Below are positions 16,365 through 23,905 of a stretch of 35,720 bases of DNA, one piece after another. The position numbers and the translations under genes were made by a program. The stretch lies in the NCBI RefSeq assembly GCF_025567195.1, contig NZ_JAOQJF010000034.1, forward strand, positions 1 through 35,720, read 5' to 3'. Every line of letters begins with the position of its first letter. Position 1 is the stretch's first letter. The notes below the pieces were generated by a model. The model was given only the letters and a program-made list of their open reading frames with translations, ran no database searches and was not told the origin of the DNA. This DNA comes from Alitiscatomonas aceti. Lineage in GTDB: Bacteria > Bacillota > Clostridia > Lachnospirales > Lachnospiraceae.

Positions 16365-16777
16365 AACTGCATGAACTGGTAAATTACTATCATATTGGAA
16401 CGGATCTGTCCTGCGCCGAGGCGATGTTCATGGCCTGCAATGAGTATTACCATCTGAATTTGTCTGAGGAGACCCGGAAGATGTTTTCAGTCATGGGCCT
16501 TGGGATGCAGACCGAACAATCCTGCTGCGGTGCCTTCACCGTGGCGGTGGGGATCATTGGTCTGATGACGGCGAAAGAAGGACAGACCGATGTGGACAAC
16601 ATGGAAGGATGCCAGATGATCACCGAATTGACGGAATTCGTACTGGGCTTTTATGGAACGCTCCACTGTGTTGAGCTGCAGGATCTGGAGATTGTGGGCT
16701 ATGAAAACCCCTGCCACGCCATTGTGGAGGCACTGGCCAGGAAGCTGGAGGAGCTGCTGTCCAGGATGGGCCGGTAG
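16352..16777 (+). CDS. C_GCAxxG_C_C family (redox-type) protein
   Basis: The 141-residue protein fits the C_GCAxxG_C_C family: CAEAMFMACNEY near residue 21, GMQTEQSCCGAFTVAVGIIG around 50-70, and late cysteines near HCVELQ and NPCHA. Members bind metal or act in redox roles, but function is not firmly established. The normal GC pair is CC here (SCCGAF), as in many relatives. ATG 16352 is chosen as the first in-frame start without arginine-rich shadow; the ribosome binding site (GGAG) is weak. It is the least immunity-like gene of the cluster. Confidence 0.7.
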   Translation: MGKMKLHELVNYYHIGTDLSCAEAMFMACNEYYHLNLSEETRKMFSVMGLGMQTEQSCCGAFTVAVGIIGLMTAKEGQTDVDNMEGCQMITELTEFVLGFYGTLHCVELQDLEIVGYENPCHAIVEALARKLEELLSRMGR

Positions 16778-16814
16778 GCCAGCGGCGATGAAAAGACGGT
16801 GCAGATGCGCCTAA

Positions 16815-16925
16815 CATGGCCGGGTATACAGGCTCTGTTGGGAGACCGCAGAAAATTTTTCCAGCCTGCTCCTGGATCTTGAGGAGCAGGTATCGGAACT
16901 GGAAAAATCGTGCGGAGCAGACTGA
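16815..16925 (+). pseudogene. C-terminal gene remnant
   Basis: After a stop at 16812-16814 a frame reads ETAENFSSLLLDLEEQVSEL and ends at TGA 16923-16925. It looks like the C-terminal helix of a lost gene. No start codon or ribosome binding site. It directly precedes the ribosome binding site of the next gene. Confidence 0.4.
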
Positions 16926-16947
16926 ACGGACAGAAAGAGGAGTGATC

Positions 16948-17919
16948 ATGAACGTAAATTTATACCGCCCCCAATTTAATAAAATGGATCCCACTGAGAA
17001 GCAGGCGCTGATGGAGAACCTGGCTGTTCGTTATGATATGGCCTTTCTCGGCCTGCATACCTTTGAACGCTGGGGCCAGAGCTGCACCACCGGCGTATTC
17101 AAAAAGGATGGCCGCGAGTTCGTCTTTGTCCCCGGCGATACGGTCACACTGGGCTGGGAACGGTTTGCTGTGGGGCTGAATGAGGAAAGCCGGGAGGAAC
17201 TGGAGTACCTGTTCCAGGAATGGGAGGCGGATCAGGAGCCGGAAGAGCTGATCAAAGAGAGCATGGCTCCCGTGCGGCAGGCATCCATCGGCCCCATGCT
17301 GGCAGGCCGGGAGCTGGAGGAGCTCTGCTGGGAGCCGGTACAGCTGGATGATCCCAGGCTGACCGCCCATCCTGGCTGGCTGAAGGAATTCCGAGACTTC
17401 GCCTGGAGTGACAGCAGCAGCCTTACCCTGCACCAGTCGGCCCGTATGGAACGGACGGAGGATGGCTTTCAGACCTGGATCTATCACCGCACAGAGTATG
17501 AAGCCCTTCTTGACCAGCTGAAGAAACAGGGCCTTTCCCTGCCCACAGCAGACGAGTGGGCCTATCTGTGCGGCGGCGGGTGCCGGACCCTGTTTCCCTG
17601 GGGGGATGGGCTGGACTACTCCATGCGTCTGCACTGGTTTGAAGACATGGAGGAGGACGGGGACAGGCCTTACGATATGGAGGAACCCAACTTTTTCGGC
17701 TTGTCCATTGCCTATGACCCCTATATGCGGGAGGTGGTGCAGGCCGATGGATTTACCACCTGCGGCGGCGACGGCGGGTGCAGTATCTGCGGCGGTCTGG
17801 GGCCGTTCCTGGGCTTCCTTCCCTGTTCGCCCCACTGTAAGCCGGAAGTGCAGGAGGACAATGAACTGAATGGAGACTATGACTTTTACAGGCCGGTCAT
17901 CCGGGTGGAGTCAGCCTGA
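16948..17919 (+). CDS. FGE/sulfatase-modifying-factor-like protein
   Basis: The 323-residue protein has a C-terminal half with SUMF1/FGE-type landmarks: LSLPTADEWAYLCGGGCRTL followed by FPWGDGLD at about residues 195-225 and the end motif YDFYRPVIRVES, similar to the GFR-type ending of the family. The catalytic-region loop is instead cysteine and glycine rich (CGGDGGCSICGG, about 275-285), so formylglycine-generating activity should not be assumed. FGE folds also serve as binding domains. The first half is unassigned. ATG 16948 follows AGAGGAGTG. Its position in an immunity-like bank hints at a non-enzymatic role. Confidence 0.65.
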   Translation: MNVNLYRPQFNKMDPTEKQALMENLAVRYDMAFLGLHTFERWGQSCTTGVFKKDGREFVFVPGDTVTLGWERFAVGLNEESREELEYLFQEWEADQEPEELIKESMAPVRQASIGPMLAGRELEELCWEPVQLDDPRLTAHPGWLKEFRDFAWSDSSSLTLHQSARMERTEDGFQTWIYHRTEYEALLDQLKKQGLSLPTADEWAYLCGGGCRTLFPWGDGLDYSMRLHWFEDMEEDGDRPYDMEEPNFFGLSIAYDPYMREVVQADGFTTCGGDGGCSICGGLGPFLGFLPCSPHCKPEVQEDNELNGDYDFYRPVIRVESA

Positions 17920-17941
17920 CCAATGATCTGGAGGACACGGA

Positions 17942-18496
17942 ATGAGAGAGACGACGCCTGATCTCACAAGGATCAGTAAATATATAAGTTTGATCCTTCG
18001 GCACAAGCCGGAGGTCATCGGAATCCAGCTGGATGCCCACGGCTGGGCGGATGTAAATGCGCTGCTGGCAGGCATCAGTAAGAAGTATTTTATTGACCAG
18101 GATATTCTGGAGGAGATCGTGAGGAGCGACAGCAAGCAGCGGTATGTTTTCAATGAAGACCGGACGCGGATCCGGGCCAGCCAGGGCCACTCCGTCCAGG
18201 TGGATGTGGAACTTCTTGTGGCCGAGCCGCCGGAGACGCTGTACCATGGAACTGCCCGGCGGTTTTCCGCCTCCATCGAGGACCAGGGACTGCTCCCCCA
18301 AAGCCGCCTGTATGTCCATCTTTCACCGGATGTGGAAACAGCGGAGAAGGTGGGCCGCCGGCATGGGGAACCTGTGATCTACCTGGTGGATGCCGGGCAG
18401 ATGCATAGGGACGGATCGCTCTTTTACCTGTCCGCCAATGGAGTATGGCTGACAAAAACGGTTCCTGCTCCATACCTGAAGCGCTTAGAGGAGTGA
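17942..18496 (+). CDS. kptA: RNA 2'-phosphotransferase, Tpt1/KptA family
   Basis: The 184-residue protein is a full-length KptA. Motifs in order: ISKYISLILRHKPE (R20, H21), RIRASQGHS (R78, Q81-S84), LYHGT (100-104) and YVHLS (124-128). The family transfers an internal RNA 2'-phosphate to NAD, giving ADP-ribose 1'',2''-cyclic phosphate; it ends tRNA splicing in eukaryotes, but its substrate in bacteria, which lack that pathway, is uncertain. Here it lies between immunity-type genes. ATG 17942 has a GGAGGAC-type site about 10 nt before. A role in repairing RNA damaged by toxins is an inference from the neighbours only. Confidence 0.93.
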   Translation: MRETTPDLTRISKYISLILRHKPEVIGIQLDAHGWADVNALLAGISKKYFIDQDILEEIVRSDSKQRYVFNEDRTRIRASQGHSVQVDVELLVAEPPETLYHGTARRFSASIEDQGLLPQSRLYVHLSPDVETAEKVGRRHGEPVIYLVDAGQMHRDGSLFYLSANGVWLTKTVPAPYLKRLEE

Positions 18497-18563
18497 AGCT
18501 CCTGGAGCGGATCGAAGCGGCACTGACTATAATTTCCGGTGGGATTGATGGGAGAACGTGCAA

Positions 18564-19427
18564 ATGAACGAATATTTAAAAAAATATATTGAACTAAAAA
18601 AACGGTTTTCCGCAGCTGACGGCGGCCCGGACAGCGTCCGCGCTCTCTATGGTTTCAAAAAGGAACTGGAGCAGTCCGGAGACAGGCAGGCAAAAGAGGT
18701 TCTGGTGGATGTGTACGACCTTCTGGACTTCAAGAAGGACGCCTACGACCTGCTTTCACGGGTCGGGAACCGTTCAGACCGGAAGGTCCTCAAACGTCTG
18801 GGCACACTGAAGGAATATGCGGAAAGCTGGGGCAACCATTATGCTGTTCCCATGCCAAAAACGCCAAAGGAAAAGCAGCAGGAGAAGGAGCGATGGGCCC
18901 GGATGGGACTTCCCGCCTTCCGCTATCACCCGGATCCTTTGGATACCGGGGCCTTTAAGGAGTCTGAGGAGGGTGTTGTCTGTGACTGCTGCGGAAAAAT
19001 CACCCGCCTCTTCTATACGGCTCCCTTCTTTTCGGTGGAGGATATTGACTATCTGTGCCCGGAATGTATCGCAGACGGCAAAGCAGCCCGGAAGTATGAC
19101 GGAAGCTTTCACGACGATTACTCTGTGGACGATGGCGTAGATGATCCGGAGCGGCTGGACGAGCTTATCCACCGCACCCCCGGCTACTGCGGCTGGCAGC
19201 AGGAATACTGGAGGGCCCACTGCGGCGACTACTGCGCCTTTCTGGGCTATGTGGGAGCCAGGGAACTGCGGGCGCTGGGGGTATTGGATGAGGTGCTGGA
19301 CGATCCCATGTGGGACGGGGAGCAGAAGGAAATGATCCGGGAATCGGTCAACGGCGGCCATCTGCAATGCTATCTGTTCCAGTGTCTCCACTGTGGAAAG
19401 CACATGGTCTGGATGGATTTTGATTAG
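18564..19427 (+). CDS. CbrC family protein (UPF0167), colicin-tolerance type
   Basis: The 287-residue protein has an N-terminal helical region of about 100 residues and then the complete CbrC domain: FRYHPDPLDTGAF, CDCCGK, LCPECIADG, RTPGYCGWQQEYWRAHCGDY, CAFLGYVG and a final CLHCGKHMVWMDFD. The cysteine pairs should bind zinc. In E. coli CbrC is linked to colicin E2 tolerance, which fits a conflict-related context, but no mechanism is known. ATG 18564 is preferred to GTG 18558 because GGAG lies 9 nt before it. Confidence 0.88.
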   Translation: MNEYLKKYIELKKRFSAADGGPDSVRALYGFKKELEQSGDRQAKEVLVDVYDLLDFKKDAYDLLSRVGNRSDRKVLKRLGTLKEYAESWGNHYAVPMPKTPKEKQQEKERWARMGLPAFRYHPDPLDTGAFKESEEGVVCDCCGKITRLFYTAPFFSVEDIDYLCPECIADGKAARKYDGSFHDDYSVDDGVDDPERLDELIHRTPGYCGWQQEYWRAHCGDYCAFLGYVGARELRALGVLDEVLDDPMWDGEQKEMIRESVNGGHLQCYLFQCLHCGKHMVWMDFD

Positions 19428-19456
19428 GGAGTTTATTTATGACCGCGCAGCTGTGA

Positions 19457-19866
19457 TTCCATCAGTTGGGGTATGCAGCGCTGAAAGACTGCGATCCCGC
19501 AAAAAAAGCAATGGGCCCTTCGCACGCTCACTCTCTGGAACAGGGTATCTTTGCCCTTCTGGACCGCAGGATGGGAAAGCGCCGCTTTCCTGCTTCCCAG
19601 ACGGAGGATACCCTGGACTGCGCTCTTCTGGAGGGAGAACCGGCGTCTGAACGGCTGGCAGCTTTTTAGGAGCGGGATCTCCCAGAGCTGGCCGCCGAAA
19701 TTGCTCCAGACTGGGATCTGCCCGCTGAGGCGGTGCAAAGCGTGCGGAAGGATGAGGATGCTCAGGCTGCGTTCGATCCGCATAGCTCCTGCGGGCGGGT
19801 GAAGCACCTGCTGGCGGCTCCCCTGACAGCAGGTGTCGGTTTTACTGGATTATTAAGGAGGAATTT
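19457..19866 (+). pseudogene. Degenerate gene remnant
   Basis: A frame reading GYAALKDCDPAKKAMGPSHA then LEQGIFALLDRRMGKRRF runs to a TAG at about 19668 and continues past it as ERDLPELAAEIAPDWDLPAE. There is no ATG and no ribosome binding site; a TGA closes the frame upstream at 19454. It resembles a helical protein gene broken by nonsense changes. Family unknown. It separates the CbrC-type gene from the next intact gene. Confidence 0.5.
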
Positions 19867-19867
19867 T

Positions 19868-20581
19868 ATGGGATATGATGTGAGTTTCCACCCGATCTCA
19901 CCGGAGGAAATGCAGGAATGGTATTTTGGGCCTCTTACATGGGTACAGCAGGGCCGGGAGGAAAAGGTGCTGGCCCTTGCGGCACAGTATGGGATGGAGG
20001 ATTTCTATGCGGAAAAGTATCTGGATACCCTGCGGGTCGGAGCTGGGACAGGACCAGATGAGCTGTTTGATAAGAGCCATGGCTTTTATATTGCAGTGAT
20101 CCAGGGCTTTTTCCGGGATTACTTTTACACCAGAGGGAGCGCCTTTTCTTTTCTGGTGGAGCAAAAGCCAGAATATGTCCGGTATTTTACTCCGTGGGAG
20201 CAGATCGTGCCGGCTGTCTTTCCCAATCCGGCAGAAAACCGGATCATTGAAAATTACTGCTCTGGCGTGTACCTGTCTCCGGATCAGGCGGCACAGCTTC
20301 TCCAGGATCTGGAGCAGGACAAAAAGGTTCAGGAAGATCTGGAAGGACTCTGGTGTGACGGGCAGCTTGCGGTGCTGAAAAAGGCCCTCACCTCCGCTGT
20401 GGAGCTGGGGGCCGGACTGCTGGAAGCTACGGAGGTGGTGGAGCCTGATCCGATCTCTCCCAATGAAAGTACGAGCTATTCCAACCTGTACCACTGCGAC
20501 CGGGACGGAGTGTATCTTTATATAGATATGGCTATAAAGCAGATCGCCCAGGCCATGGGGAAGGATGCTGACGACAGATAA
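19868..20581 (+). CDS. Hypothetical protein of the immunity-like cluster
   Basis: The 237-residue soluble protein starts MGYDVSFHPISPEEMQEW behind TAAGGAGGAATTTT, an excellent ribosome binding site. It is helix rich, with LSPDQAAQLLQDLEQDKKVQ in the middle and a terminal segment that ends DGVYLYIDMAIKQIA. I do not recognise a family. It is the last large gene of the one-directional cluster. The longer frame from 19733 extends into the preceding remnant and is rejected. Confidence 0.72.
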   Translation: MGYDVSFHPISPEEMQEWYFGPLTWVQQGREEKVLALAAQYGMEDFYAEKYLDTLRVGAGTGPDELFDKSHGFYIAVIQGFFRDYFYTRGSAFSFLVEQKPEYVRYFTPWEQIVPAVFPNPAENRIIENYCSGVYLSPDQAAQLLQDLEQDKKVQEDLEGLWCDGQLAVLKKALTSAVELGAGLLEATEVVEPDPISPNESTSYSNLYHCDRDGVYLYIDMAIKQIAQAMGKDADDR

Positions 20582-20618
20582 GATCAGAAAAATGACAAGG
20601 AAGGAGAGCGATGGATCG

Positions 20619-20741
20619 ATGAATGGGATCATTCTTCTGGTCATCATTCTGCTGCTCGTGGTGTTCCTGACGCTTCTTATCACCAGGCAATGGGGCGGGC
20701 TTTTCCTGTTCCTTCTGGCCCTGTATCTGATGTTCAGATAA
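20619..20741 (+). CDS. 40-residue single-pass membrane peptide
   Basis: ATG 20619 starts a 40-codon frame made almost entirely of two hydrophobic stretches around a basic turn (LLITRQWGGLF), stop TAA 20739-20741. AAGGAGAGCG lies just upstream. An ATG at 20611 gives only three codons and its TGA overlaps the start, an ATGA arrangement. Its hydrophobic composition is unlikely by chance in GC-rich DNA. Function unknown; a small membrane peptide or a type I toxin-like peptide are options, without further support. Confidence 0.5.
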   Translation: MNGIILLVIILLLVVFLTLLITRQWGGLFLFLLALYLMFR

Positions 20742-20881
20742 CCGGGATATCACACCGGCTCTCCGGGCTGTCGTCCCACTAAAACGGCGCTTTCCCTGGT
20801 TTTTGCAAAACAAATTGAATTTCCTGGGGAATAATGGTAAGATGAAGGGAGAACAATTCTGAAAGCAGGTGACGGTTTCCC

Positions 20882-21694
20882 ATGGAAACACAGATCATAG
20901 ACTTCCATACCCATATTTATCCTGTGGCCCTGGCCAGACGGGCCATGGAGGTGGTCAGACGGGAGGGGGATCCCTATGACAGCCTTCCCATCCGGGAAAA
21001 CCTCCTCCGGCGTATGGAGGAAGCAGACATCTCCTTATCCGTGGTCCAGCCGGTGGTATCCAGGCCGGAGACCCAGACAGATGTGAACCGGTTTGCCAGA
21101 GAGATCGTAAGGACCAATCTGATCTCCTTTGGAGGCCTCCATCCGGACTGTCCCCACGTGCTGGAGGAGATCGAGAAATTAAAGGATCTCCATATGGCCG
21201 GGGTGAAGTTCCATCCGCCGTTCCAGAAGGTACATCTGGAGGACGGAAAATACAGGGAAATATGGGAGAGGATCAATCATCTGGGCCTTCCGGTGCTGAT
21301 CCACTGCGGCTGTGCCAAGGTCCCCAGCCCCTATGATCTGCATCCGGCATCGGCAGAAGAGATCATCCGCCTCCTTCCGGACGTACCGGTGATCCTGGCC
21401 CATATGGGCGGCCTGTCCATGGACCAGACCGGGGAGGACAGGCTGTACCGTATGCCGGAAAACGTATATATTGATACGGCCATGAGCGCAGAATTCCAGA
21501 ATAAGGACGAGTTTGAGCGGATCGCAGGCTCCTTTGGGCCGGACCGGGTGATATTTGGAAGCGATTTTCCCTATGGGAGCCAGAGAGCGGCGATCCGCCT
21601 TATAGAAGAAACCGGATTTTCCCCATGGGAAAAGGCGGCGATCCTGGGAGAAAACGCCAGGAAGATCTTAAAAGACAGTATACGGAAGCGTTAA
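20882..21694 (+). CDS. Amidohydrolase-family metal-dependent hydrolase
   Basis: The 270-residue protein belongs to the amidohydrolase-2 type TIM-barrel group. Metal ligands are visible: DFHTH at residues 7-11, the GVKFHPP lysine and histidine near 112-117, IHCG (about 140), ILAHMGG (about 170), and GSDFPYGS near 224 with the catalytic aspartate. The substrate cannot be read from the sequence; relatives include decarboxylases and lactonases. No signal peptide. ATG 20882 is preceded by AAAGCAGGTGACGG. It begins the housekeeping part of the window. Confidence 0.85.
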   Translation: METQIIDFHTHIYPVALARRAMEVVRREGDPYDSLPIRENLLRRMEEADISLSVVQPVVSRPETQTDVNRFAREIVRTNLISFGGLHPDCPHVLEEIEKLKDLHMAGVKFHPPFQKVHLEDGKYREIWERINHLGLPVLIHCGCAKVPSPYDLHPASAEEIIRLLPDVPVILAHMGGLSMDQTGEDRLYRMPENVYIDTAMSAEFQNKDEFERIAGSFGPDRVIFGSDFPYGSQRAAIRLIEETGFSPWEKAAILGENARKILKDSIRKR

Positions 21695-21729
21695 AATAGA
21701 ATCAGCTGTGAAAAAAAGGAGAGGATAAA

Positions 21730-22359
21730 ATGTATACATGCGCAAGCTGCACGATCCATGCGTGCAAGGATCCGGAGCATAAGGATATGCCCAAAAACTG
21801 TCCCATGCGCCAGGAAGCCCTGGTGGAGGAAGCAAAGGCAGAGTATCAGAAGCCGGAGGTGCAGAAGTTTTTCGTGACCTCCTCAGAGATCGAGCATGAC
21901 GGCTACTGCCAGTGGCCGAGGCTGAAGGAGACCATGGTATTCTGTAAACGGATGGGATATAAAAAGATCGGACTGAGCTTCTGCATCGGTTTTGCAAAGG
22001 AAGCCAGGATCGTGGCGGATCTTTTCAGGAACGAGGGCTTTACGGTGGTATCTGCCGTCTGTAAGTCCGGGGGAGTGGACAAGACAGAGGCCGGGATCCC
22101 CGATGAAAAGAAGCTGAAGCCGGGCCAGTATGAGGCCATGTGCAACCCCATCCTCCAGGCGAAGCTCTTAAATGAGCAGAAGACGGATTTCAATATCGCC
22201 CTGGGTCTCTGCGTGGGCCATGACTCCCTGTTTTACCAGTATTCGGAGGCCAGGGTCACGACTCTGGTGGTCAAGGACCGCGTCCTGGCCCACAATCCGG
22301 TGGGAGCCATCTACTGTGCGGACGGATATTTTAAGAACCGTCTGAAGGTTGAAGAATAG
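21730..22359 (+). CDS. DUF1847 metal-binding protein
   Basis: The 209-residue protein has the DUF1847 pattern: MYTCASCTIHACKDPE, then CP and a long helical part, SFCIGFAKEA, a GGVDKTE loop, AMCNPILQAKLLN and a C-terminal GLCVGHDSLF. Numerous conserved cysteines suggest a metal or cluster site. The function of the family is not known; it is common in anaerobic Clostridia. The start follows AAAGGAGAGG. It is 35 nt after the amidohydrolase and may be co-transcribed with it. Confidence 0.85.
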   Translation: MYTCASCTIHACKDPEHKDMPKNCPMRQEALVEEAKAEYQKPEVQKFFVTSSEIEHDGYCQWPRLKETMVFCKRMGYKKIGLSFCIGFAKEARIVADLFRNEGFTVVSAVCKSGGVDKTEAGIPDEKKLKPGQYEAMCNPILQAKLLNEQKTDFNIALGLCVGHDSLFYQYSEARVTTLVVKDRVLAHNPVGAIYCADGYFKNRLKVEE

Positions 22360-22389
22360 CTGTCAGGATCAAGGAAACAGGACAGACCG

Positions 22390-22427
22390 CCGCGCATATG
22401 CTTTCATAAGCGGAAGCATATGCGCGG
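22390..22427. promoter_or_regulatory. 14-bp perfect inverted repeat before the YmxH gene
   Basis: CCGCGCATATGCTT at 22390-22403 and AAGCATATGCGCGG at 22414-22427 are separated by 10 nt. The end of the 3' arm overlaps the ribosome binding site (GGAGGG, 22426-22431) of the next gene. With no T run after it on either strand it is not a normal terminator. It could block translation of the YmxH-type gene or be an operator. Confidence 0.75.
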
Positions 22428-22436
22428 AGGGATTTT

Positions 22437-22691
22437 ATGCGGATGAGCGAGTTAAAGCGCAAGGAGGTCATCAACGTCTGCGACTGCAGACGGCTGGGAT
22501 TTGTCGGGGACATGGAGTTTGATCCATGTACGGGCCAGATAAAGGCCCTGATCGTTCCGGGGCCTGGCTGTGTCTGCGGCTTTCTGGGCCGGGAAAAGGA
22601 ATTTGTGATCCCCTTTGAGGACGTGTGCCAGATGGGGGACGACATTGTCCTGGTACGGCTTCGGGAAGAACCGCCCAGACCGCAGAAATAA
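22437..22691 (+). CDS. YlmC/YmxH family PRC-barrel protein
   Basis: The 84-residue protein has the family signature: ELKRKEVINVCDCRRLGFVG, a GQIKALIVPG strand, FLGREKEFVIPFED, and DIVLVRL. YlmC/YmxH proteins are small PRC-barrel proteins of Clostridia and Bacilli linked to sporulation-stage gene sets; their molecular role is unclear. ATG 22437 follows GGAGGG by 5-6 nt. It lies 19 nt before nrdR, so the two are probably one operon. Confidence 0.88.
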   Translation: MRMSELKRKEVINVCDCRRLGFVGDMEFDPCTGQIKALIVPGPGCVCGFLGREKEFVIPFEDVCQMGDDIVLVRLREEPPRPQK

Positions 22692-22710
22692 AGGAAGTGA
22701 GGAAAAGAGA

Positions 22711-23166
22711 ATGAAATGCCCATTCTGCAATGCGTCAGACACCAAGGTCATCGACTCCAGGCCGGCGGATGATAACAGCTCCATCAGGCGGAGAAGACAG
22801 TGTGAACAGTGCGGCCGCCGGTTCACCACATACGAAAAGCTGGAGACCATGCCTCTTATGATCATAAAAAAGGATGATTCCAGGGAGACATATGACCGTT
22901 CCAAGCTGGAGAAGGGGATCCTCCTTTCCTGCCACAAGCGGCCGGTCTCTTCCCAGGAGATCAGCGCTGTGATCGATGAGATCGAAAACCAGATCTTTAA
23001 TATGGGGGAGCGGGAGATCCCGGCGTCTCTGATCGGAGAGCTGGTGATGAAGAAGCTGAAGGATGTGGACGAGGTGGCCTACGTGCGGTTTGCCTCCGTT
23101 TACAGGGAGTTCAAGGACGTGAACGCGTTCATGGAGGAGCTGGCCAAGTTCCTTAATAATAAGTAA
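22711..23166 (+). CDS. nrdR: Transcriptional repressor NrdR
   Basis: The 151-residue protein is a full-length NrdR: an N-terminal zinc ribbon (CPFC at 3-6 and CEQCGRRF at 31-34), the RRRRQCEQCG stretch and a C-terminal ATP-cone with MIIKKDDSRETYDRSKLEKG and DVDEVAYVRFASVYREFKD. NrdR represses ribonucleotide reductase genes in response to nucleotide levels by binding NrdR boxes. No nrd gene lies in the window. ATG 22711 follows AGGAAGTGAGG; earlier in-frame sequence is shadow of the previous gene. Confidence 0.97.
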   Translation: MKCPFCNASDTKVIDSRPADDNSSIRRRRQCEQCGRRFTTYEKLETMPLMIIKKDDSRETYDRSKLEKGILLSCHKRPVSSQEISAVIDEIENQIFNMGEREIPASLIGELVMKKLKDVDEVAYVRFASVYREFKDVNAFMEELAKFLNNK

Positions 23167-23181
23167 TAAGCAGAGGCGCGT

Positions 23182-23691
23182 ATGTTAGAACGATTTTTTC
23201 CAGACGAATATGTGGACAGCGCCTATGGGATCCCCTTTGAGGAGCTGTACCGGAAGGGTTACCGGGGGATCATCTTTGACGTGGACAACACCCTGGTTCC
23301 CCACGGCGCTCCGGCGGACGCCCGTTCCATCGGCCTGTTTGAGCGCTTGAGGGCCATGGGCTTTTCCACCTGCATCCTTTCCAATAATAAGGAGCCGCGG
23401 GTGGCTCCCTTTGCCGGCCAGGTAAAGAGCCCCTATATATTTAAAGGGGGAAAGCCGTCGGTGAAGGGCTATGAGCGGGCCATGGAGGTCATGGGGACAG
23501 GCCGGGAGAACACCCTCTTTATCGGGGACCAGCTTTTTACCGACGTGTGGGGGGCCAGGCGCACAGGCCTTTACAGCATCCTCACAAAGCCCATGGATCC
23601 CCATGAGGAGATCCAGATCGTTTTCAAGCGGTATCTGGAGGCGGTGGTGCTCCGGGCCTATAAGAAACAAAGGCAGAAGCCGGATGTTTGA
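23182..23691 (+). CDS. yqeG: YqeG family HAD IIIA-type phosphatase
   Basis: The 169-residue protein has HAD motif I GIIFDVDNTLVPHG (with the DxD pair), motif II in CILSNNKE, a conserved lysine in FKGGKPSVKG and motif III-type FIGDQLFTDVWGA. YqeG family members are small cytoplasmic phosphatases of unknown substrate, usually near genes for ribosome or cofactor work in Firmicutes. It starts 15 nt after nrdR and is probably in the same operon. ATG 23182 follows AGAGGCG. Confidence 0.92.
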   Translation: MLERFFPDEYVDSAYGIPFEELYRKGYRGIIFDVDNTLVPHGAPADARSIGLFERLRAMGFSTCILSNNKEPRVAPFAGQVKSPYIFKGGKPSVKGYERAMEVMGTGRENTLFIGDQLFTDVWGARRTGLYSILTKPMDPHEEIQIVFKRYLEAVVLRAYKKQRQKPDV

Positions 23692-23815
23692 TTTTAAAAC
23701 AGTTCAGCCCTATGGGGATCCAGACAGAAAATGCTTATGAAATCAGGTTTTCAGCGCTTTTTCCTGCCGGGATCTTTGCGCAGTTGAACTGCTGCCTGAT
23801 TTTTGTAAAAAATGG

Positions 23816-23844
23816 TTGAAAACATAGGCATTATAGTATAAAAT
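23816..23844 (+). promoter_or_regulatory. Probable sigma-A promoter of efp
   Basis: TTGAAA at 23816-23821 and TAAAAT at 23839-23844 are 17 bp apart, about 60 bp before the efp start. The overlapping TATAAA at 23837 gives a shorter spacing. The AT-rich block stands out from the surrounding sequence. Confidence 0.6.
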
Positions 23845-23905
23845 AGGATAGAATCAGCCATAAGCGTGAAATGAGAGAATCAGATTTTAAGGAGGAATAT
23901 CATTT

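Noticed and set aside
16352..16777. C_GCAxxG_C_C protein as part of an immunity function
   Set aside because: The family is redox or metal-related and nothing in the sequence links it to toxins.
16960..17835. 291-codon minus-strand frame opposite the FGE-like gene
   Set aside because: Long only because of GC-rich codon use; the plus-strand frame has clear family motifs.
23740..23805. AATCAGG/CCTGATT as terminator after yqeG
   Set aside because: Seven-bp stem with a very long loop; too weak to list although a T run follows.
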